Source of the DNA: an uncultured Prevotellaceae bacterium
Lineage (GTDB): Bacteria; Bacteroidota; Bacteroidia; Bacteroidales; Bacteroidaceae
Reading direction: 5' to 3'
NCBI GenBank assembly: GCA_900317305.1
Contig: ONGG01000002.1
Location: 142,773 to 206,772, forward strand
DNA length: 64,000 nucleotides
Shown here piece after piece: positions 32,588 to 41,887 of the stretch. How positions within the stretch are numbered: position 1 is the stretch's first letter; every line of letters begins with the position of its first letter. Position numbers and translations under genes: made by a program. The notes under the pieces were generated by a model. It worked only from the letters and a program-made list of their open reading frames with translations. It was not told where the DNA came from and made no database searches.

Positions 32588-34396
32588 TTACTGTTTCACA
32601 ATGGTAGCATACATCTTGTCGCTCTGGGCGCGGCTGGGATACAGCTTGATGGTGTAGGTGCCGGCCTCGCTGATGCTCAGGTCGGGACCGCCTTCCCAAA
32701 GGTCGTCCACGGAGTCGCCTCCCAGGTTGATGTCCCAAGAGCCATTGGTGGTGAACTTGAACTTGTCGGCATTGAGCTGTGTGGTAATCTCCCAGCAGTC
32801 CTCCACCATGTTGTATCTCATCACGGTATACGACGGGGCATCCCATCCGCCTGCCGTAGCAGGTCCTACAAGGCCCCAGGTGAGCTTCGTGGCGGTCAGC
32901 GAACCATTGGCCACGTCGGCTACGAGCTTGTAATAGCCGGGTTCGGTGCAGTTGATGTTGCTGCCATCACCAAGCGTGAATATCGAGCTATACGAGGTGA
33001 AGTCGTTGTAGTTGTACTCGGCATTCCAGTTACGCTCCTTGGTGAACTTGAAGTCGCCGTCCATGTAGGCAAAGCCTTCATAAACACCGTTGAAGCTGGC
33101 TGAGCGCAGGGCCGGAGCCAGTTCGGGCGTCCATCCCCATTCAGGCATGCCGGGTGCGGCGGTGTTGTACTTCTGGGCATTGCCCGGCACATAGATGAAC
33201 TCGGCGAAGTTGAGCGGTGTGATCTCATAGGTGTAGTCCATCATGTTGACGGAGAAGCGGTAGTACCTTGCAGAGCCGTCGACGCAGAACGAGTGGTCGC
33301 CGTCGAGGTTGTAGCGACGGTCGAACGAACCGCTGAGGTCTTTGCTGTCGCCCTTCGTGCCGAAGAGCTTGTTCCATACGCCCTCGCCTACAGCATCGAT
33401 GGCTTCATCGTCGCCGAATGCGAACCACATCTCACCGCCAGTGCTCTCAAACGTGTAGGTGAAGACAGGATCCTCGAACACGCTCTTGTCGCTGTGAGAG
33501 AACTTCTGGGCCTTGGAGTTGTTCCACTCGCCCGGACCACCGATGAGGTAGTAGTTCTCGGCGATGTTGAGGGCCTCAATCTGGTAGCTGTAGTCCATCA
33601 TGTTGATGGTTACCTTGATGAGTCTCGGACCTGCTGGCACGCAGAACGAGCCATCATCGCTCAGGTTGTAGCGGCGGTCGAGGTTACCCGTCGGGTCGGT
33701 GTTGCCGTTGCCCTTTGTCGTACCGAGGAGTTTCGACCAGTCGTTGTCGTTGGCGATGGCCTCGCAGGCCTCGTCGTCGCCGATGGCGAACCAGGTGTCA
33801 CCCTCCGATGCGTTGAAGGTCACGGTGAAGACAGGATCTTCGTATACATCCTTTCCGCTGTGGCTGAACTTCAGCATCTTGTTCTTGGCCGACTCGCTCC
33901 AGTCGTTGGGGCCGCCCACGATGTAGTAGTTCTGCGAGATCTGTGGCGCCTTCGGGATAGCAGTGATATGGAAGATGCCAGAGGTGGCGGTCTTCACTGC
34001 CGTGGTGCCGTTGCTGAGCCACATGCTCACGGTGGCTTCTATGGAGCGCTCCACAGGGCGGCGGCCGAATTTGCCAATCACGAAGTTGGAGAGGTCGGCG
34101 GAGTTCATCACGCCGTCGGCACTGATATCATATGTTTCCTCACCACCAAGGGTGATGGTGTATGAAGGCGTGAACGAAGGGTCGGATGCGGTGGGGGCAG
34201 TGATGCTGCACACCTTCACCGTCTCCTCGGCATAGCTGTTGAAGTCGATCGTGCCTACTGAGGTGACACTACCGTCGCCGAAGGAAACCTTCTCGGGCTG
34301 GTCGACCACTTGTGGGCTGAGCCAGTCTTTGTAGTCGTCGGTACAGGCTGCCAACGAGGCTACGAGAGCCATTCCTAATAATATTTTCTTAGTCAT
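32588..34396 (-). CDS. susF: SusE/SusF-like starch-binding lipoprotein
   Basis: Surface lipoprotein of 602 residues; lipobox SLAAC with Cys 18. An N-terminal SusE-type domain (about 25-150) is followed by two nearly identical modules, about 156-279 (NYYIVGGPNDWSESAKNKML) and 280-398 (NYYLIGGPGEWNNSKAQKFS). Both continue through FSHS, EDPVFT, GDDEA, LDRRYNL or FDRRYNL and NMMDY. A C-terminal SusE/F-type starch-binding pair follows (WGLVGPATAGGWDAPSYTVM near 500). It probably holds starch at the cell surface for the SusCD transporter. It follows susE by 48 bp. The module duplication looks recent. The symbol reflects position and architecture rather than orthology. Confidence 0.85.
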   Translation of the reverse strand: MTKKILLGMALVASLAACTDDYKDWLSPQVVDQPEKVSFGDGSVTSVGTIDFNSYAEETVKVCSITAPTASDPSFTPSYTITLGGEETYDISADGVMNSADLSNFVIGKFGRRPVERSIEATVSMWLSNGTTAVKTATSGIFHITAIPKAPQISQNYYIVGGPNDWSESAKNKMLKFSHSGKDVYEDPVFTVTFNASEGDTWFAIGDDEACEAIANDNDWSKLLGTTKGNGNTDPTGNLDRRYNLSDDGSFCVPAGPRLIKVTINMMDYSYQIEALNIAENYYLIGGPGEWNNSKAQKFSHSDKSVFEDPVFTYTFESTGGEMWFAFGDDEAIDAVGEGVWNKLFGTKGDSKDLSGSFDRRYNLDGDHSFCVDGSARYYRFSVNMMDYTYEITPLNFAEFIYVPGNAQKYNTAAPGMPEWGWTPELAPALRSASFNGVYEGFAYMDGDFKFTKERNWNAEYNYNDFTSYSSIFTLGDGSNINCTEPGYYKLVADVANGSLTATKLTWGLVGPATAGGWDAPSYTVMRYNMVEDCWEITTQLNADKFKFTTNGSWDINLGGDSVDDLWEGGPDLSISEAGTYTIKLYPSRAQSDKMYATIVKQ

Positions 34397-34444
34397 AATG
34401 AATTCATTTTATGAGTTGATGGGTTGGTGAGTGGTATGCTCACT

Positions 34445-35677
34445 TTACTGTTTGATGAAACGGATGTAGCCTGTGATATCGTTGAAGATAATCAGATAGG
34501 TTCCTGCCTCTTCAACCACGAGGTCGGCACCGTTGCTCTCACCATAGACATACATACCTTCACTGTAATTGACGAATGTACCGCCCTTGTTGAAGTCCCA
34601 GGAGTCGGCCTGCTTCACTTTCACCTTGTCGCCAGCGGCAAAGGTGTGGCTGATGTACCAGTCATGGTTCTCCCAGCCCGAAGAGCAAGCGGTCATCGGA
34701 TCATCGTTCCAATCGTTGAACGTGCCGGCGATGGCCATTCCGTTGAATATAGCCGGAGTGCCATCATACTTCTCAATCTTGAGTGCAGTGGTTACTTCCT
34801 TGTCGCCAACCTTGGCCAGTTCAGCCGTGTTGAGCGTCACTTTGTAAATACCCGGTTCGCTGACGGTGATGTTGCCGGAGCCGCCGTCGTTCTTCACGAA
34901 GCCGTCGTTGCTCTGGCCAATCTGGGCTGCCCAGTTGTCGTCGAGGGCACCGCGGAGCTTGAAGCCGCTGCCGCCGAGGTAGCCAATCCACTGGATTTCG
35001 CCTTGTCCGGTCTTGTTGTCATATTCCACACCATTAATGGTCTGCATCGGGATGACACACTTGCCTACGTCACCACCCCACGATCCGTCGGCAATGTCAG
35101 CACCGATAAGCCACCAAATCTCGGGATCGGCGGGTTTCAGTTCCACGTAGTAGGGCACGGTGTTGAGCGTGACGACATTGGAGTAAATGACTCCATATTC
35201 GTTGAAAGAGGCATCGCGCAGAGCGGACTTCACACGCACTGAGAGTGGCAGTCTCTCAGGCGTGGTGGTCTCCGTCCATCCACAGAGTTGGAGTAATTGG
35301 CGGTTGAGGTTCTGCATGTTGATTTGCACATCCTTACCACTGCTATAGGTCTCATTCACATTGACGAAATCGGCGCCAGTATTGTCTTCAAGATTCTCGT
35401 CGAAGACTTTGTTGAAGGAGCCTGTGGGCGACACCTGCACGGTGTAGGTGGGCACCACGGGGGCGTTGAAATTGTTATAGGGAGTTGGTTGCGACCATGT
35501 GAGAGTTACCGTAGGTGTCTTCTCCATAACTACATAGCCGGTAATGGCAGGCTCGTTGAGCACAAACGTGGTGGGCTGGGTAAGCGTGGGGTTGGAGTCG
35601 TTGTCATCCTCACACGAACTGAGGAGGAAGAGCCCCACTGCGGCCAGCAGTATAGTTGGTTTGAATATGGTTTTCAT
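34445..35677 (-). CDS. susE: SusE-like outer membrane glycan-binding lipoprotein
   Basis: Lipoprotein of 410 residues; lipobox LLSSC with Cys 22. The N-terminal SusE domain (about 35-170) has the pattern TVTLTWSQPTPYNNFNAPVV and YTVQVSPTG. Two binding modules follow: WWLIGADIADGSWGGDVGKC with FKLRGALDDNWAAQIG, and GMAIAGTFNDWNDDPMTACS. Such proteins bind maltodextrins on the cell surface. It lies between susD and the susF-like gene with gaps of 33 and 48 bp. Confidence 0.88.
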   Translation of the reverse strand: MKTIFKPTILLAAVGLFLLSSCEDDNDSNPTLTQPTTFVLNEPAITGYVVMEKTPTVTLTWSQPTPYNNFNAPVVPTYTVQVSPTGSFNKVFDENLEDNTGADFVNVNETYSSGKDVQINMQNLNRQLLQLCGWTETTTPERLPLSVRVKSALRDASFNEYGVIYSNVVTLNTVPYYVELKPADPEIWWLIGADIADGSWGGDVGKCVIPMQTINGVEYDNKTGQGEIQWIGYLGGSGFKLRGALDDNWAAQIGQSNDGFVKNDGGSGNITVSEPGIYKVTLNTAELAKVGDKEVTTALKIEKYDGTPAIFNGMAIAGTFNDWNDDPMTACSSGWENHDWYISHTFAAGDKVKVKQADSWDFNKGGTFVNYSEGMYVYGESNGADLVVEEAGTYLIIFNDITGYIRFIKQ

Positions 35678-35710
35678 AATTGTCTGTTGTCAATTATTAA
35701 TGGTTAGTTG

Positions 35711-37342
35711 TCAATAGCCTTCGTTCTGCTTCAGGTTGGGGTTGGCCGTCATGTCTGAAGCGGGGATGGCAAAGAGATTTCTGTAGGCGGGCAGGCTGGC
35801 ACCGCTCTCGGAGCCGCCCTTCCATTCCCATACGTACTGACTGCTGTTTTGCCCACCATAGTATCCGTATCGGATGAGGTCGGTGCGGCGGAATCCCTCG
35901 AAATAGAGTTCGCGCGAGCGCTCGTCGAGGATTTGGTTAAGAGAATAGCTGCTTACCGTGACGGCATGGGCGCGCTGGCGGAGGGCATTAATGTAGTTGG
36001 TACCTGTGGATGTGGTGGTGCCACCATTCAGACGGGCGTCGGCCTCGGCAGCGATGAGGTAAGCCTCTGCAGAGCGCATCAGGAAGTAGTCGGCATCGGG
36101 GAAGATGGTGCTGTGGGGCGTGCTGCCGTCGGAGTAGGTGTTGCGGAACTTTCCTACGGAGAATCCAGACTCGAATTCCGAGGGGGTGCTGGCCGATACG
36201 GTGCGGTCGATGCCAAAGAAGAGGGCGCGGTCGTCACTGGCGGCACTGGCCATGTTTTTCATGTTCACGGCAGGGGCGTCATCGTTGGGGAAGAACTTCA
36301 GAATGAGCTGGTGACGTGCGCGGTTGCCGTTCCAGAACTTCTCTACCATGCCGAAGTCGCCGTTCTCGTCCATATCTTTCGACCAGCAAGATGACATGAG
36401 GAACATGGATGTACCATAACTGGTGGTCTTCTGACCGTCGCCTAACAGAGGTAAAACAGCTTCCACACTGGAGCCGTTTTCGCCGTTGTCGCCCATGAAG
36501 AGCATCTCGTATGCACTCCAGCCGTTCTTAGTGCCGCTCCAGAGCTTATGTGGACCATTGATGACCTTCTCGGCATATTCCTTGGCTTCGTTCCAATGGG
36601 CGGTGCCGGTATAGATCTCAGCGTTCAGGTACAGGCGGGCGAGCAGCATGTTGGCGGCGTCTTGGTCGGCGCGGCCGTAGCCAGTGTCGCTGCTGATGCG
36701 GACAGTAGGAGTCTGCATTTGATCCTTGACCTCAAGCAGCTCGCTCTCAATCCATTTGAAGAGGTCGGCACGCTGGATTTGCTCTGGCGATGTGCTCATC
36801 AGCTCGGTGGCGAAAGGCACGTTGCCATAGCAGTCCATCAGATGATAGTAGAAGAGGGCGCGCAGGAAGCGCACCTCGGCCGTGCGGGTTGCATCCACGC
36901 CGTTGCATACATCGAGATAGTGGTTGCAGAATGAGATGCTGGTATAAAGACGGTTGTAGAAACCTTCGAGCATCGGGTGGCTGTCACCCCAGGTGTTGTA
37001 GTTGAACTCGGGGATGCCGGGGTCGCCCCAGGAGCAGATGGCCTCGTCGGTGGTCAGTTCGTTGGCATTCCACAGCTGGCGCACGAATCCTGTTGTGCCA
37101 CCGTCCAGACGGTTGATGTCGCAAACATAATTCGGATCTGGAGCGCCTTGGCCATCACCACCGTAGTTTCCAGCAAGTGCCATGGTGGCATAGCACTTTG
37201 TGAACAGTTCTGGCTCGCTGGGTGTCATGGTAGAGCTGGGGTCAATGGGGGTGACGTCAAGGTCGCCTGTGCAAGAACTCAGCCCGGTGCCGAGCAGAAT
37301 GGCTGCGGCTGGCACCATATTCTTGAAATATCTTAAGTTCAT
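35711..37342 (-). CDS. susD: SusD/RagB-family glycan-binding lipoprotein
   Basis: Outer membrane lipoprotein of 543 residues that acts as lid of the SusC transporter. I start it at the complement of 37340-37342 (MNLRYFKNMVPAAAILLGTG, lipobox LSSC); a longer form would overlap susC. Family features: helical TPR-like frame, RFLRALFYYHLMDCYGNVPF near residue 125, ADYFLMRSAEAYLIAAEADA, and the C-terminal RSRELYFEGFRRTDLIRYG with NPNLKQNEGY at the end. The gap to susC is 35 bp. Confidence 0.93.
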   Translation of the reverse strand: MNLRYFKNMVPAAAILLGTGLSSCTGDLDVTPIDPSSTMTPSEPELFTKCYATMALAGNYGGDGQGAPDPNYVCDINRLDGGTTGFVRQLWNANELTTDEAICSWGDPGIPEFNYNTWGDSHPMLEGFYNRLYTSISFCNHYLDVCNGVDATRTAEVRFLRALFYYHLMDCYGNVPFATELMSTSPEQIQRADLFKWIESELLEVKDQMQTPTVRISSDTGYGRADQDAANMLLARLYLNAEIYTGTAHWNEAKEYAEKVINGPHKLWSGTKNGWSAYEMLFMGDNGENGSSVEAVLPLLGDGQKTTSYGTSMFLMSSCWSKDMDENGDFGMVEKFWNGNRARHQLILKFFPNDDAPAVNMKNMASAASDDRALFFGIDRTVSASTPSEFESGFSVGKFRNTYSDGSTPHSTIFPDADYFLMRSAEAYLIAAEADARLNGGTTTSTGTNYINALRQRAHAVTVSSYSLNQILDERSRELYFEGFRRTDLIRYGYYGGQNSSQYVWEWKGGSESGASLPAYRNLFAIPASDMTANPNLKQNEGY

Positions 37343-37377
37343 AGTCGTATTTCTTTTATTGGTTTGTTGTGAATACC

Positions 37378-40300
37378 TTAGAAATTCAGGTTTAGGCCAC
37401 ACTGGATGACAAGAGGTCTGGGATAGGCTTGATTGTCTATGCCGCCGAAGACTTCAGGATCCAGTCCATCGTACTTGGTGATGGTGAACACATTGGTGGC
37501 GGCCACATAGACGCGGCCGTTGAGCCCGTTGTAGCTGCCTCCCTTGAAGAGGTTGCTGAACGAATAGCCTAAGGTAATGTTGTCGCACTTCAGGAACGAG
37601 GCGTTGTGTACAAAGTAATCAGTAGTGAGATAGTTGGAAGTGCTCCATTTGTTCTCTATAGTTTGGGGAAGAACGTTACGAAGGTACTTGAAGTTAGAAT
37701 CGTAGGCCGTGGTCACAGGTTCGTAGCCGGCGCCGCGGTCCCAGAATACGTAGTTGTCAAAGCTGGCGCGCAGTCCGAAGCCGAAGTCCCAATTCTTCAC
37801 TTGCAGGCGTGAGCTCAGACCGGCGGTGTAAGGAGCTGCGGGACTCTTGTAAAAATACCGGTCGTCGTCGTTGATCAAGCCGTCGGCGTTGCGGTCCACA
37901 TAGACACCCTCCAATGGTATGCCATTAGCATCATAGACTTGCTGGAACACATAGAATGAGTTGGCGGGGTAGCCTACGGCATGAGCCTGTACCTGGTTGC
38001 CTGTACCGGAAGAGATATCGCCGGTCTTGATGATGTCACCCTCACCGGTGAGTTCGGTGATTTCGTTTTTGTTGTAAGTGAAGTTGGCGGTCACTTCCCA
38101 CTGCACGTTGGCGGTTTGGATGGGCCGCACGGTGAGCGATGCCTCGATACCGCGGTTCTCCAATGAGCCGATGTTCGAGATCACCTCGTTGCGGAAGTTG
38201 GAGCCGGCCGATACGGTGGCAGTGTTGATTAGGTCGGTGGTCTTGCGGTAGTAGTAGTCCACGCTACCACTTATTCGGTTGTGGAAGAACTGGAAGTCGA
38301 GACCTGCGTTGTAGGTGGTTGTCGTCTCCCACTTCAGATGCTTGTTGTAGGCATCGGGCAGATAGAGCAGACCGCTGTCGTTGACACCGATGAGAGGGTA
38401 GCGTCCGTCCACACTGGCGGTGTTCACATTGTAGGTGGCAAAATAGTTGTAGTTGCCGATGCCGTCTTGCTGGCCGGTCTTACCCCAGCCGAGGCGCAGC
38501 TTGATCTCGTCAATCCAGTTTACGTTTTTGAGGAATGCCTCCTCGTTGATCTTCCAGCCGATGGCCACGGAAGGGAAGGTGGCCCAGTGGTCGAAGAAAC
38601 GGCTGGAGCCGTCACGGCGCACCGTAGCTGTGATCATGTAGCGGTCGAAAGCGGTGTAGTTCATGCGCCCGAAGAAGCTCACCAGATAGCTTTCCTGCTT
38701 CCACTCTCTATTGCTCGAGGTGAAGGGTGTTCCGCGGAGTGCGGCCAGCGTTGGATCGTCTACTACATTGCCTTTGCTGTCCAAAAAAGTGCCGTAAGTT
38801 CTGGGATAGAGGCTTAAATAGCTCAGATCGCCCCAGTATTTGTTGTGACTCCACTCGTAACCCACCATGATGTCGAAGTGCTGGGTCTCGAGGAAGTCCT
38901 TGTAGTATTGTGCGTAAGTCGAGAAAGTGAGGTTGTATTTGTTCTCTTTCGTAAATCCGCTGTTGCCATAATAGAAACTCGATGAGCCCCAGGGGGCATT
39001 GTCGGTGTCCTGGCGGCCGTTGGCCCAGTCGCCACTGGCGTTGGCATGCAGGCGCAAATCCTCGAAGCCGTGAATCTGGTAGTCCACCTCCACATTGCCC
39101 ATGTAGTCGTAGCTGTTGGCACGGTCGTTCTTCTCATAGAGCATGGCCACGGGGTTCTTCCCTGGGCCTGTAGTGCGGATGGCGCTGGTGATGGTGTAGT
39201 CGTTGTAGGCGGCTCCATCACCGGCCCACTGCCAGTAACCGTGGAAATCCTCATAGGTGGGGTCTGTGCTCGTGACGGGTTTGGTGGGGTCGAAGCGCAC
39301 GGCCTCGCCGATGGCTCCCGTGTTGGCATAGCGGTTGTGGGAGTACATGAACTTGCCGTTGATGTTGAACTTCAGGTGGTCCTGAAGGAACGACGGGTTC
39401 AGCGTCACACTGGCGGTGGTGCGCTGGAAGTTGGAGGTCTTCAGTATACCGTTCTGGTCGGTATAACCTGCACTGATGCGGTAGGGCATGTTCTTCAGGC
39501 CGCCCTGTACCGTTACGTTGTGGTCATGGGATACGGCGCCATGGAAAATCTCTTCCTGCCAGTCGGTGTTGGCAGTGCCCAGCAAAATTGCGGCATCAGA
39601 ACCCTCACCATAGTAGCTCTTGATGAACTTGCGGAACTCGTCGGCGTCGAGCACATCCAACTTGTTGCGTTTTACCGAATAACTGACATTGCCGTTGTAG
39701 CTCACCTTCGGAGCCATGCCAGAACGGCCTTTCTTCGTGGTGATGATGATAACACCATTTGAACCACGGCTACCGTAGATGGCAGTGGCCGAGGCATCTT
39801 TCAGCACGGTGAAGCTCTCAATGTCGTTGGGGTTGACCATCGACAAGGCGTTGGGAGAACCTTTTACACCCTGGCGGTCGAGGGCCAGACCATCAATCAC
39901 GATGAGTGGGTCGTTCGAGGCGTTGAGCGACGAGCCGCCACGGATGCGGATGGTGGAGCTTCCACCCGGCGTTCCACCATCGCTGGTGACGCTCACACCG
40001 GCGATCTTACCCTGGATCATGTCCTGAGCGCTGGTCACCAGACCATGGTTCTTCTCGTCGGGCTTGAGTGCGGTCACCGAACCGGTGAGGTCGTTCTTGC
40101 GGGCCACACCGTAACCAATCACCACCACCTCGTTAAGGGAGTGGGAGTCGTCTTGCAAAACGACCTCCACATGTGGAGCTGCGGCCACCTCTGCCATCTC
40201 ATAGCCAATGTATGAGATCTGCAGCATGTCGCCTTGCTTTGCTTCAATTGAGAAATTACCGTCGAAGTCGGTTATCACACCGCCCTGTTGGCCTACAACA

Positions 40301-40452
40301 CGGATGGTGGCACCGATAATGTCGTCGCCGGTAGCATCTTTCACATGGCCATTGACAGTGAATGACTGTGCAAAGGCACTCGCTGATAGGAACAACCCCA
40401 CAAGGAGGCTGAGCAACCTAACAGGATTTGCAAAATTTACCTGCTTCATCAT
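37378..40452 (-). CDS. susC: SusC-type TonB-dependent receptor of the starch locus
   Basis: Outer membrane transporter of 1024 residues for TonB-driven uptake of malto-oligosaccharides. Signal peptide ending ASAFAQ, carboxypeptidase-regulatory-like domain (VNGHVKDATGDDIIGATIRV, then VITDFDGNFSIEA), TonB-box-like stretch LNEVVVIGYG, plug domain with VLKDASATAIYGSRGSNGVI, and a 22-strand-type barrel ending PRPLVIQCGLNLNF. First gene of the susCDEF-ompA operon. Substrate is inferred from SusE/F partners, the adjacent amylase, LacI regulator and MFS transporter. The promoter box lies about 160 bp upstream and the LacI-type palindrome 61.5 bp beyond it. Confidence 0.93.
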   Translation of the reverse strand: MMKQVNFANPVRLLSLLVGLFLSASAFAQSFTVNGHVKDATGDDIIGATIRVVGQQGGVITDFDGNFSIEAKQGDMLQISYIGYEMAEVAAAPHVEVVLQDDSHSLNEVVVIGYGVARKNDLTGSVTALKPDEKNHGLVTSAQDMIQGKIAGVSVTSDGGTPGGSSTIRIRGGSSLNASNDPLIVIDGLALDRQGVKGSPNALSMVNPNDIESFTVLKDASATAIYGSRGSNGVIIITTKKGRSGMAPKVSYNGNVSYSVKRNKLDVLDADEFRKFIKSYYGEGSDAAILLGTANTDWQEEIFHGAVSHDHNVTVQGGLKNMPYRISAGYTDQNGILKTSNFQRTTASVTLNPSFLQDHLKFNINGKFMYSHNRYANTGAIGEAVRFDPTKPVTSTDPTYEDFHGYWQWAGDGAAYNDYTITSAIRTTGPGKNPVAMLYEKNDRANSYDYMGNVEVDYQIHGFEDLRLHANASGDWANGRQDTDNAPWGSSSFYYGNSGFTKENKYNLTFSTYAQYYKDFLETQHFDIMVGYEWSHNKYWGDLSYLSLYPRTYGTFLDSKGNVVDDPTLAALRGTPFTSSNREWKQESYLVSFFGRMNYTAFDRYMITATVRRDGSSRFFDHWATFPSVAIGWKINEEAFLKNVNWIDEIKLRLGWGKTGQQDGIGNYNYFATYNVNTASVDGRYPLIGVNDSGLLYLPDAYNKHLKWETTTTYNAGLDFQFFHNRISGSVDYYYRKTTDLINTATVSAGSNFRNEVISNIGSLENRGIEASLTVRPIQTANVQWEVTANFTYNKNEITELTGEGDIIKTGDISSGTGNQVQAHAVGYPANSFYVFQQVYDANGIPLEGVYVDRNADGLINDDDRYFYKSPAAPYTAGLSSRLQVKNWDFGFGLRASFDNYVFWDRGAGYEPVTTAYDSNFKYLRNVLPQTIENKWSTSNYLTTDYFVHNASFLKCDNITLGYSFSNLFKGGSYNGLNGRVYVAATNVFTITKYDGLDPEVFGGIDNQAYPRPLVIQCGLNLNF

Positions 40453-40612
40453 TTTTAAATATTAAGTTTATTTTACTATTAGGTATTGTATGATAGTCTA
40501 CAATCTGAGTAATCGTCGTTGATGTCGTCGATTGTTTAGGTTTTAGAGGGCGTTCTCGTCACGTGACAGAGCGAAAACCGGCGGAATGTGTTTTTCCCAT
40601 CGGTTCTGAGTG

Positions 40613-40620
40613 CAAAATTA
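40613..40620 (-). promoter_or_regulatory. -7 promoter box for the sus operon
   Basis: Complement reads TAATTTTG, a match to TAnnTTTG. It is 160 bp upstream of the susC start and its upstream edge is 61.5 bp from the operator centre. Confidence 0.6.
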
Positions 40621-40672
40621 CTTTTCTTTTGCAATGTTTGTTCTTTTTACTCGCAAAATATTGATTTTAAGG

Positions 40673-40690
40673 TGCGCAAACGTTTGCGCA
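40673..40690. promoter_or_regulatory. LacI-type operator between susC and lacI
   Basis: TGCGCAAACGTTTGCGCA is a perfect 18-bp palindrome centred on CG. It lies symmetrically between divergent promoters, 61.5 bp from one -7 box and 62.5 bp from the other. The same core precedes the amylase gene at the same distance from its box. Confidence 0.85.
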
Positions 40691-40743
40691 GATAATTGCA
40701 TATTTTATAATGAGGTGGAAAGACAATGAATGAATGTTTTGCA

Positions 40744-40751
40744 TATCTTTG
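40744..40751 (+). promoter_or_regulatory. -7 promoter box for the lacI gene
   Basis: TATCTTTG ends only 6 bp before the ATG at 40758, so transcription would start at or next to the start codon. It also rules out the longer in-frame start at 40734. Confidence 0.6.
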
Positions 40752-40757
40752 CAGATA

Positions 40758-41810
40758 ATGAACGACAAAGCTCCCATCACGATGAAGGATATTGCCCGCG
40801 CGCTGGGCGTATCGGTGGCCACGGTGTCGAGGGCGCTCAAAGACAGTCCCCGCATCAGTGAGGAGCGTCGTGCGCTCATCAAAGCCTATGCCAAGGAGCA
40901 TCATTTCTATCCCAATGCTATCGCCGAGTCGCTGAGACACAGCAAGATACACCCCATGCACATCATCGGGGTCATCATGCCTCAGATCAATCATTTCTAC
41001 TTCTCGTCAATCCTCAGCGGCATTGAGGAGGAGGCCTCGGCCAGGGGCTATCGGCTCATGGTGGCCCAGAGTGGGGAACAGTATGAGCAGGAGGTGAGGA
41101 TTTGTCAGGCTTTTTCTGAGAGCAAGGTGTGTGGCATCATTGTCTCGCAGGCCAAGGATACGGTGAAGTACGACCACTTCAGGCGCCTCATCGACCAGGG
41201 CATTCCGCTCGTGTTCTTCGACCGCATCTGTACGGGGATCAACACCAGCCGGGTGGTGGTCGACGACTACATGGGTGCCATGACGGCTGTCAGCCACCTC
41301 ATCGAGACGGGATGCCGCCGCATCGCCTTCTTCGGGTCGTCGATGAAACTGGAGATTTCGAAAAACCGGTATAATGGCTACCATGATGCCTTGGTAATGC
41401 ACGGGCTGCAGGTCGACGACCGCTATATCCGCTTCTGCGACAACAGGGCCGACGCCGAGGTGGTGGCCCCCGAACTGCTGCAGATGGCCGACCGGCCCGA
41501 CGCTTTCTTCGCCGTGAACGATGATACGGCCATCGGCATCCTCTATACCGCCAAGCGGATGGGACTGCGCGTGCCCGACGACGTCTCCATCTGTGGCTTC
41601 ACCAATGGCGAGCGGGCCATCGCCTGCGAACCCATGCTCACCACCGTGGAGCAGCGGGGCAACAAGGTGGGGCGCGAGGCCGCCAGCATCCTCATCGCGC
41701 ATAGTGAGGGAGAATTGCCGCTCGACAAGGTGGAGAAGCGTGTCGTGCGTACGCGCCTCATCGTGAGGGGCACCACCAGGGAGGTGCCGGCCTCGCACGA
41801 GAACCGCTGA
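40758..41810 (+). CDS. LacI-family transcriptional regulator of the starch locus
   Basis: DNA-binding protein of 350 residues. The N-terminal helix-turn-helix is ITMKDIARALGVSVATVSRALKDSPRIS, followed by the hinge-helix area (YPNAIAESLRHSK). The periplasmic-binding-like effector domain starts IIGVIMPQINHFYFSSILSG and includes FFAVNDDTAIGILYTAKRMG and GFTNGERA. The ligand is probably maltose or a maltodextrin. It is divergent from susC, with operators placed upstream of susC, its own gene and the amylase. Their position well upstream of the -7 boxes fits an activator better than a repressor. Classical Bacteroides sus uses the membrane sensor SusR instead. Confidence 0.9.
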   Translation: MNDKAPITMKDIARALGVSVATVSRALKDSPRISEERRALIKAYAKEHHFYPNAIAESLRHSKIHPMHIIGVIMPQINHFYFSSILSGIEEEASARGYRLMVAQSGEQYEQEVRICQAFSESKVCGIIVSQAKDTVKYDHFRRLIDQGIPLVFFDRICTGINTSRVVVDDYMGAMTAVSHLIETGCRRIAFFGSSMKLEISKNRYNGYHDALVMHGLQVDDRYIRFCDNRADAEVVAPELLQMADRPDAFFAVNDDTAIGILYTAKRMGLRVPDDVSICGFTNGERAIACEPMLTTVEQRGNKVGREAASILIAHSEGELPLDKVEKRVVRTRLIVRGTTREVPASHENR

Positions 41811-41887
41811 CACGCTGTCTTTTTTTTCTTTTGTATCATTCTTTGTATATCCTCTTTACTTGAAATACAACAAATAACCATAACATT

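Larger units (their letters stand above)
40453..40757. other. Divergent susC-lacI regulatory region
   Basis: This 305-bp region holds the susC leader, the two -7 boxes (40613-40620 leftward, 40744-40751 rightward) and the LacI-type palindrome at 40673-40690 almost midway between them. A second short palindrome (GTCACGTGAC, 40557-40566) lies in the susC leader. The unusually long susC leader (160 bp) has no hairpin I could define. Confidence 0.7.

Noticed and set aside
40557-40566. Palindrome GTCACGTGAC in the susC leader as a second regulator site
   Set aside because: A single 10-bp palindrome without a second copy near other promoters of the locus; noted in the region entry but not called an operator.
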